Shown here in pieces: positions 58,910 to 64,000 of a stretch of 64,000 nt of DNA. Every line of letters begins with the position of its first letter. The first letter of the stretch is position 1. Under the pieces are notes generated by a model. That model did no database searches. It was not told where the DNA came from and worked only from the letters and a program-made list of their open reading frames with translations. Origin of the DNA: Halomicrobium sp. LC1Hm. GTDB lineage: Archaea; Halobacteriota; Halobacteria; Halobacteriales; Haloarculaceae. The DNA lies in the NCBI RefSeq assembly GCF_009617995.1, contig NZ_CP044129.1, positions 2,542,001 to 2,606,000 of the forward strand. The letters run 5' to 3'. Position numbers and translations under genes: made by a program.

Positions 58910-60910
58910 TCACAGAATCGGCACAAGACGAGCGATCCGTCCGGCGACGTCGAACGCGAACGGGCCGTACGCGAAGTACTCTACCGACGCCAGTGAGAGG
59001 TAGACGGTCGTCGCGCCACCGGCCAGCGCCACCCCGACGGCGACAGATCGGGGCGAGACGCGAGCGGGAGCGAGGGTCCGACCGACGACGAGGACGGCCG
59101 CGACAGCCGCGATACAGAGCCCGACCAGCGCGTGGAACTGGATCGCTTCCCCGAGTGCCGGATCGAGCGCGGCGAGGACGACCGCGAACAGAACCGGTCC
59201 GGCCAGGACCGTGCCGGCGTAGACACCAGCGATCGTCCGGGGAGCCCCGGTGACGGCCTCCCGAACCGCGGGGAGACGGAAGGGACAGTACGACGCCAGT
59301 GCGATCACCGGCAACAGGTATCGGACGGTGAGCTGGCTGAACAGCGGGAGCCGCGGGAGGTAGACCACCGTGAGCACGACGACGTAGCTCGCGACGAGTA
59401 GATCCGTCTGGCGTCGCGGTCCCAGCCGGGAGACGGCAACGCCGTGACGCCGGAGGTGAACGGCGGCGACCGCCGGGAGCGCGAGGAGCGTCCCCACGAT
59501 CGGCGTCGACTCGACGACCGAGAGATCGATCGGCTCGTAGTCGTTGACGCCAGACAGGGACACCGAGTTGCCGCGTCGGACGAAGATCTCCCAGAGCCGC
59601 TCGTGTTCGCCCGCGGCTGTAACGCCGTCGGAAACCGCAGCAACGGCGTAGTTACCGATGAAGACGAGTTGCGTCAGGACCGTCTCGGCGAGCGTCACGA
59701 GCACGAAAAGCGGCGAGAGGAGTCCGAAGAGTTCGTCGAGGAGAGTCCGCTGTGTACTGTCGCTACCACCAGTCGGGTCAGCGCCCACGCCGTCACCAGC
59801 CGTTCCCGAACCCCCATCCCCGCCACCGGACTCGGGGCCACCGGTCGGTGCGAGTTCGACGCTCTCGGGCCCGACGCCCGGGAGGAGTCGCGGCGGACGG
59901 AGCGGATTTCCGTTGATGAGCACGTTCGTGACGGCCATCGGGAGCACGGAGAGCGCGAAGATGCCCCCGACGACGGCGAGACGGCGGCGGCTCTTCCGAG
60001 GTTCGGTGAGGAAGTCGACGGCGAACAGCGCGGTCGTGAGGAAGAACCCCTCGAAGGCGTGGACCCACGCGACCAGCCCGAGCGCACCGTACGCGAGGCC
60101 GTGTGCCACGTGACTCGCCCGGCCGTCCAGTTGCCGGCTCCGCGCGAAGGCGAACACGGAGCCGAAGACGAGCGCCGTGACCAGCACGTGGCGCTTCGGA
60201 ATCGTCGCCCAGAAACCGACCGGCGTCGCGAGCGCGAGCGCGACCCCCGCGGCGACGGCCACGCGCCGGTCGTGGAACGCACCGACGAGCCGGTAGCACG
60301 ACACCGCGACCAGCCCAGCGGCCGCGAGCGTACTGAGCTGGAGCGCGACCAGCGGCAGCTGAGATCGGTCGAGCGCGGTCGCGAACACAACCGCAGCGGC
60401 GAACCACGCGCTCGCGACGACGACGGCGACGAGACGGAGCCACCGTCGATCGAAGCGGGCGGCCAGCCGTCGCCCGAGGCCGACGACGCCGAGCGCCCAC
60501 CCACCGGCGAGCACGAGCCGGGGCGGCGCGACGGCGCTGGCCCCCTCCAGGAGCCAGAGGAATGGCAACGCGGCCACGACCTGCCCGTAGTTGCGGGCGT
60601 AGAACCGACCACCGTACTCGTGGAGACCCGGCTGGGTGCCAAGCGTCAGCGAGTACTGGAAGTCCGGCGGTGTCATTGCGAGCCGTCCGTCCGCCAGATT
60701 TGCGACGGCGTTGGCGATGGGATACGTGTCCGTGATGAAGAAGCCGACCCGCCAGGACAGCGCCAGCACCAACACGACAGCGAGCCACAGCGTCACACCG
60801 ACGCCGTCGCCGAAGACGAACCGGCCGGCACGATTCCCGTACTGTGAGAGCCTCTCCGACCAGACCGATCGAAGCTGGGCGTCGACGCCGCTCGGACGAT
60901 CACCGCTCAT
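58910..60910 (-). CDS. Large polytopic membrane protein (GT-C-like)
   Basis: 666 residues, about 12 or more membrane helices. An early external loop FFITDTYPIANAVANLADGR has the D-x-Y pattern of GT-C glycosyltransferases (acidic residue in first loop), and PDFQYSLTLGTQPGLHEYGG follows. A disordered Gly/Asp-rich loop (ESGGGDGGSGTAGDGVGADP) lies near 355-380. Position in the archaellum locus suggests filament glycan transfer or export; not proven. Overlaps the 161-residue gene at its start. Confidence 0.65.
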   Translation of the reverse strand: MSGDRPSGVDAQLRSVWSERLSQYGNRAGRFVFGDGVGVTLWLAVVLVLALSWRVGFFITDTYPIANAVANLADGRLAMTPPDFQYSLTLGTQPGLHEYGGRFYARNYGQVVAALPFLWLLEGASAVAPPRLVLAGGWALGVVGLGRRLAARFDRRWLRLVAVVVASAWFAAAVVFATALDRSQLPLVALQLSTLAAAGLVAVSCYRLVGAFHDRRVAVAAGVALALATPVGFWATIPKRHVLVTALVFGSVFAFARSRQLDGRASHVAHGLAYGALGLVAWVHAFEGFFLTTALFAVDFLTEPRKSRRRLAVVGGIFALSVLPMAVTNVLINGNPLRPPRLLPGVGPESVELAPTGGPESGGGDGGSGTAGDGVGADPTGGSDSTQRTLLDELFGLLSPLFVLVTLAETVLTQLVFIGNYAVAAVSDGVTAAGEHERLWEIFVRRGNSVSLSGVNDYEPIDLSVVESTPIVGTLLALPAVAAVHLRRHGVAVSRLGPRRQTDLLVASYVVVLTVVYLPRLPLFSQLTVRYLLPVIALASYCPFRLPAVREAVTGAPRTIAGVYAGTVLAGPVLFAVVLAALDPALGEAIQFHALVGLCIAAVAAVLVVGRTLAPARVSPRSVAVGVALAGGATTVYLSLASVEYFAYGPFAFDVAGRIARLVPIL

Positions 60911-61392
60911 GGCCGAACCTCGACGGTTTCGTCGGTCTCGAACACCGTCTGGTCGTACTCGAAGCTCTGGACGCGAACGGTGATCGTGGCTCGGTACCGC
61001 CGTTCGGTGACGCTGTCGGGATCGAGGCCACGATCGCGCATCCCGAGACGAACGGTCCCGGACTGTCCGCCCGAGAGCAGTGTGGTCGTGGTGCGATCGA
61101 CGCCGAGTTCGGGCACCGACACCCGGTAGACGAGCCGTGGCCGCCCCTCGATCCCGGAGACGGCGACGGTCGCGTCGGGGATCCGAAGATAGTCGACGCC
61201 CGTGCCGAACCGGCCGCCCTCGACGAGCAGCCCGCTCGTGTTGAGCCGTTCGACCGCGGCGTTGGCCCGCCCGTCGCCGACGGTCGTCGGATTCCGTGCG
61301 GTCGCGTCGACGACCCCGAACGGACCGGTCAAAAGGAGCGTGACCGCGACGACGGCGACGGCGAGCCGTTCGAGACGGACCACGGAGAGCAT
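60907..61392 (-). CDS. Membrane-anchored external beta-domain protein
   Basis: 161 residues. A signal-anchor (about 9-27, LAVAVVAVTLLLTGPFGVVD) and an external strand-rich domain (YRVSVPELGVDRTTTTLLSG, RYRATITVRVQSFEYDQTVF). Coupled to the large membrane gene by a 4-base overlap (ATGA). Probably works with it at the cell surface. No family recalled. Confidence 0.6.
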   Translation of the reverse strand: MLSVVRLERLAVAVVAVTLLLTGPFGVVDATARNPTTVGDGRANAAVERLNTSGLLVEGGRFGTGVDYLRIPDATVAVSGIEGRPRLVYRVSVPELGVDRTTTTLLSGGQSGTVRLGMRDRGLDPDSVTERRYRATITVRVQSFEYDQTVFETDETVEVRP

Positions 61393-61438
61393 ACTACCAG
61401 AGCTACTGCCACGACCGACATTAAATGATTCGCACCAC

Positions 61439-61999
61439 CTACAGCTGGACGCCGTCCTCGCCCTCGACGGCCGCCAGCAGCTCCGCGATAGAGTCGTCCG
61501 GGGAACAGCCGCTCGTCTTGACGAGGTCTCGCAGACTCTCGGGCGGGTAGCGGACGGGAACGTTCGACTCGCTCAGGAGAATGCCGAGCACCTCTTCGAC
61601 CGGCGTCGAGCCGTCGACCTGACGGGCGTACCACAGCATGAGGCTCTCGAAGACGGTGATGATGTCGTTCGAGACCATCCGCTGTTGGCTCACGGTGCCG
61701 TCGAACTTGGCGGTCACGTCGAAGCCGTAGCGGGAGTTCCCCTCGTCCATGTTCTCCGCGAGCCACTCGTGGACGGTCGCGTCGTCCAGCGTCGGCTCGG
61801 GCTCTGGCGTCGGCTCGGGTTCGGGCGTCGGATCCGGTGTAGAACGAGATGGCGTGGTCGAATCGGTCCGAACGTCGGGCGAGACGACGTACCTGCCCTC
61901 GTCGATCTGCTCGACGTGGTCGTCGTCGGAGATGTCGAGCTCTTCGGGCGAGAGGATCTTCCCGTCTTCCGGATTGGGCTCGTCGGGCCCCTCAGACAT
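61439..61999 (-). CDS. Haloarchaeal motility-locus protein (DUF7500-like)
   Basis: 186 residues. Acidic N-terminus with EELDISDDDHVEQIDEGRYV, a P-E-P-T repeat (TPEPEPTPEPEPTLDD), then a helical domain (HEWLAENMDEGNSRYGFDVT to SDDSIAELLAA-type end). I recall similar proteins near haloarchaeal archaellins under DUF7500. It may be an accessory or cytosolic chaperone. Function unknown. It is between the archaellin and the external-domain gene. Confidence 0.6.
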   Translation of the reverse strand: MSEGPDEPNPEDGKILSPEELDISDDDHVEQIDEGRYVVSPDVRTDSTTPSRSTPDPTPEPEPTPEPEPTLDDATVHEWLAENMDEGNSRYGFDVTAKFDGTVSQQRMVSNDIITVFESLMLWYARQVDGSTPVEEVLGILLSESNVPVRYPPESLRDLVKTSGCSPDDSIAELLAAVEGEDGVQL

Positions 62000-62089
62000 G
62001 TGTAACAGTGTGACACACTCAAATATAAGTCCGTCGCCCCGCGGCGGCGCTGGCCAGTGAGGTGAAAAACAGAGAAGCGTCGGCGTCAG

Positions 62090-62752
62090 TTAGAGGCTGA
62101 CCGCAGATTTCCCGGAGAGGGATTCGGGCACGACCAGCGTCGCCGTCGTCTCGCCGCCGGCCTGCGTGTTCAGCTTGATCGTCGCGGTCGACCCTTCGTC
62201 GAGGTCGGCCTGCACGAGGTCAGCGTCGTCGAGGTTCCCGTCTTGATTGTTCGTCGAGTCGGTCTGGAACTTCATCGTCGCGCGGTCGGCCGGGTCGTTC
62301 AGGACGTTACTGTTGCCGATCGAGTTGTCGTCGTCCTGGAACGTCGAGGTGACGAACGCCGCGTCACCGGACGTGCCGCCGCCTTCGGTCAGTGCTTGCT
62401 TACTCACCACGTCGAAGGTCCCGTCGGAGGAGACCCACTGTGCCGTCGTCGTCGTCAAGTCCACGTTGTCTGCACCGGGTGCCTTCTTGACGGTCAGTTC
62501 CACCGTCGTCACCTCGTCACCGTTGTCGTCGACGATGTCACTCCCGACGGCGTTGACCACTTGTAGTCGGTTCGTGACCTGCGCACTGGACTGTTCACCG
62601 CTCTCTTCGGCACTGGACTGCAGGAACCCGGCGGTGTTGATCAGCACACCGGCGGCGATCGCCGCGACCAGGACCATCGCGATGAACACGATCAGCGTCC
62701 CGATCCCGACCTGCCCGCGGTCGTTCTCGTCGTCGTCGAATAGTTCGATCAT
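62090..62752 (-). CDS. arlA: Archaellin (major filament subunit)
   Basis: 220 residues. Class III (type IV pilin-like) signal: cleavage after G16 in [19 protein letters not shown] by the prepilin peptidase, then the conserved hydrophobic helix ([20 protein letters not shown]) and a variable Thr/Asp/Asn-rich surface domain ([20 protein letters not shown]). Several N-x-S/T sequons suggest N-glycosylation. Only one archaellin gene is in the window. Confidence 0.93.
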   Translation of the reverse strand: MIELFDDDENDRGQVGIGTLIVFIAMVLVAAIAAGVLINTAGFLQSSAEESGEQSSAQVTNRLQVVNAVGSDIVDDNGDEVTTVELTVKKAPGADNVDLTTTTAQWVSSDGTFDVVSKQALTEGGGTSGDAAFVTSTFQDDDNSIGNSNVLNDPADRATMKFQTDSTNNQDGNLDDADLVQADLDEGSTATIKLNTQAGGETTATLVVPESLSGKSAVSL

Positions 62753-62965
62753 GGTTGTGTCGTGTCCCGAGTGCGAGCACTCCGGACGCTACCAGAATGT
62801 GATCACTACCCGGTAATAAGGCTAGTCCGCCAATTATCACAGTTGAAACGGACATCTCCAGGCGAAACAGCCGATTTCACGAGTGAGAAATTCGGAAAGG
62901 AACCGGGTAGAAACGGCGTTTTCCGGATCGATCCGGAAATCGAAGCACGAGCCACGACAGAGCGG

Positions 62966-63250
62966 TCAGCTGTCGTAGGCGACGAGACTGTACATCACGA
63001 ACAGGAACCCGAACGTCGTCAGTCCGCTGTTGACCAGCAGGAGAGACCGGACGCCCTCGAAGTTGTTGACGAACGCACTGATCATCGTCGCGGCCGCACC
63101 GGCGACCGCCAGCGCGAACCCCAGCGAGAGGTGCAACATCGCGTCACGGGACGTCTGGACGTACGCACGCATAGCCATCCCGACCATCGTGAGTCCGGCG
63201 ACGACGAAGACGAGCGTAGAGATAGCGTACAGGAGTTCTATCATCGGCAC
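62966..63250 (-). CDS. Three-helix small membrane protein (DUF7521-like)
   Basis: 94 residues with three spans (about 5-25, 38-62, 68-90; MIELLYAISTLVFVVAGLTM, HLSLGFALAVAGAAATMISA). Such proteins accompany ArsR-like wHTH genes in haloarchaea (DUF7521). It lies 101 bases after the wHTH gene on the same strand. It may be a membrane partner of that regulator. Confidence 0.65.
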   Translation of the reverse strand: MPMIELLYAISTLVFVVAGLTMVGMAMRAYVQTSRDAMLHLSLGFALAVAGAAATMISAFVNNFEGVRSLLLVNSGLTTFGFLFVMYSLVAYDS

Positions 63251-63351
63251 TAACGCACGCTATTCCGTTCCCGCTAATAAATCCATCTTCGAAAATATTG
63301 TTGCTGATAATCGGATGTGGTCGTGATAACTGACCGCTCGCGCGTGCGTGA

Positions 63352-63687
63352 TTATCCCTCTGAGAGGGTCCGCCAGGCCTCGTCGAGTTTGTTGGTCACT
63401 TCCGACCGGTCCTCGACGTGGACGGAGAGCTCGTCGTCGAAATCGACGGTAACCTCGTCGACAGAGCGGCGATAGACCTTGATCCGACGACGGTCGTCAG
63501 AGAGAATGTTGTCGTGCAGTTCGAGCAGGTCGTGTTCGGTCAGCTCGTCGATCCGGCGGTAGCACGTCGCGATCGGGATTCCCAGCTCGTCGCTGAGTTC
63601 CTGGGCAGACGCGGGCTCGTCCGTGGCATCCAAGATCTCTGCGCTGTATTTGTTCCCCAGCGTTTGCAGAATATCCACTGAAGCCAT
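63352..63687 (-). CDS. Winged-helix regulator (ArsR-like)
   Basis: 111 residues. wHTH of ArsR type: LGNKYSAEILDATDEPASAQ ELSDELGIP, recognition helix IATCYRRIDELTEHDLLELH, wing DDRRRIKVYRR. The C-terminal coil (SEVTNKLDEAWRTLSEG) could mediate dimers. Position just upstream of the archaellin gene on the same strand makes it a candidate regulator of motility. The autoregulation site is unknown. Confidence 0.75.
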   Translation of the reverse strand: MASVDILQTLGNKYSAEILDATDEPASAQELSDELGIPIATCYRRIDELTEHDLLELHDNILSDDRRRIKVYRRSVDEVTVDFDDELSVHVEDRSEVTNKLDEAWRTLSEG

Positions 63688-63835
63688 CGGTTATCAAATA
63701 ATATATTCTGTCGATTATAAAGCTATCGCCCGTGATACTGGCCGATATCGATCGAATTTCGCCGAAGTTCCGATCGCCGAGGAGCGCGAAAAACCGCCGC
63801 AGTACTGCGTTTTTGTCGATAATAATAGCGACTGG

Positions 63836-64000
63836 TCAGATCGGAGAGTCCTCTTCGCTCATCATCGAGAACGCGCTGGCGTTTTCGTGGACCTTGATAC
63901 CACCCCACGAGATCTCCATGGGGTAGATGTCCGTCTCGATGTCCTGTTTGCGCATCTTCGCGACCCAGACGTACCGGTTGACGCCGGTGTCGGTCGGCGT
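63836..64000 (-). CDS. C-terminal 54 residues of an unidentified protein (cut by window edge)
   Basis: The reading frame ends at TGA 63836-63838 and runs off the right edge. The visible piece is VNRYVWVAKMRKQDIETDIY...PMEISWGGIKVHENASAF...SPI. It has no motif I can name. Composition is soluble and host-like. The gene reads toward the motility locus. Confidence 0.6.
   Translation of the reverse strand, partial: TPTDTGVNRYVWVAKMRKQDIETDIYPMEISWGGIKVHENASAFSMMSEEDSPI

Noticed and set aside
1-64000. CRISPR arrays or rRNA genes
   Set aside because: No regularly spaced repeats with unique spacers and no rRNA sequence were seen; the only tandem repeat (44536) has no spacers.

Overview
The window is chromosomal DNA of an extremely halophilic archaeon (class Halobacteria). 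The evidence is high-GC, Asp/Glu-rich proteins, frequent leaderless or GTG starts behind TATA elements, the CdrL/CdrS-FtsZ2 cell-division locus, a fused ArlCDE archaellum gene, HalX and TrmB-type sensory proteins, many universal stress proteins and an Hvo_1808-type lipoprotein pair. A Haloarcula/Halomicrobium-like genus fits the gene content, but I cannot assign one from memory.

Layout. 1-2.34 kb: a QueC-like PP-loop enzyme (cut by the window edge) and a polytopic membrane protein. 2.49-7.02 kb: the wreck of a small integrative element inserted into the 3' end of tRNA-Tyr(GTA). A 25-bp copy of the tRNA 3' end lies at 2494-2518 and the intact tRNA at 6942-7015. Between them are a frameshifted integrase, an AT-rich methyltransferase gene, a broken IS1595-type transposase and a tightly overlapping cassette of four small genes. 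7.2-9.4 kb: cdrL, cdrS and ftsZ2, with a perfect palindrome at the predicted cdrS start site. 9.6-13.3 kb: a CHAT-type protease, a 45-residue membrane micro-protein, a RecA/KaiC-like pseudo-ATPase and a HalX protein. The CHAT gene has a compositionally foreign C-terminus.

13.5-49.4 kb is mostly ordinary core and accessory metabolism: NcsA tRNA thiolation, alpha/beta hydrolase, histidine kinases, methyltransferase, HTH-less TrmB-like sensor, endonuclease IV, two lipoate-ligase-family proteins, an isolated NuoCD, MsrA plus thioesterase, a stress-protein/amino-acid-permease operon, RIO2 kinase, an epimerase, SppA plus DUF4350, a 2-hydroxyacid dehydrogenase, two tandem HExxH lipoproteins, an isochorismatase-family hydrolase, an M23-like protein, dihydroorotase, three UspA genes and a DHH phosphoesterase.

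49.8-63.7 kb is a motility and taxis locus read on the minus strand: wHTH regulator, small membrane protein, archaellin, accessory proteins, a large GT-C-like membrane protein, cheY-cheC-cheD, then arlCDE-F-G-H-I-J with overlapping or near-touching genes. CheY, CheC and CheD would adjust signalling to the archaellar motor; ArlI/H/J form the motor and platform, ArlF/G the stator-like part, and ArlCDE the signal-receiving adaptor.

The main non-genic structure is a family of five dispersed ~80-bp palindromic elements (13339, 14539, 23001, 42725, 49406), each just beyond the 3' end of at least one gene. There is also an 88-bp palindromic miniature element (30832-30919), a 41-bp tandem repeat running out of a gene end, a 96-bp duplicated gene tail, and an intergenic run of micro-hairpins. 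No CRISPR array or rRNA was seen. The best candidate for an undescribed system is the CHAT / micro-protein / DUF7504-like / HalX cluster.
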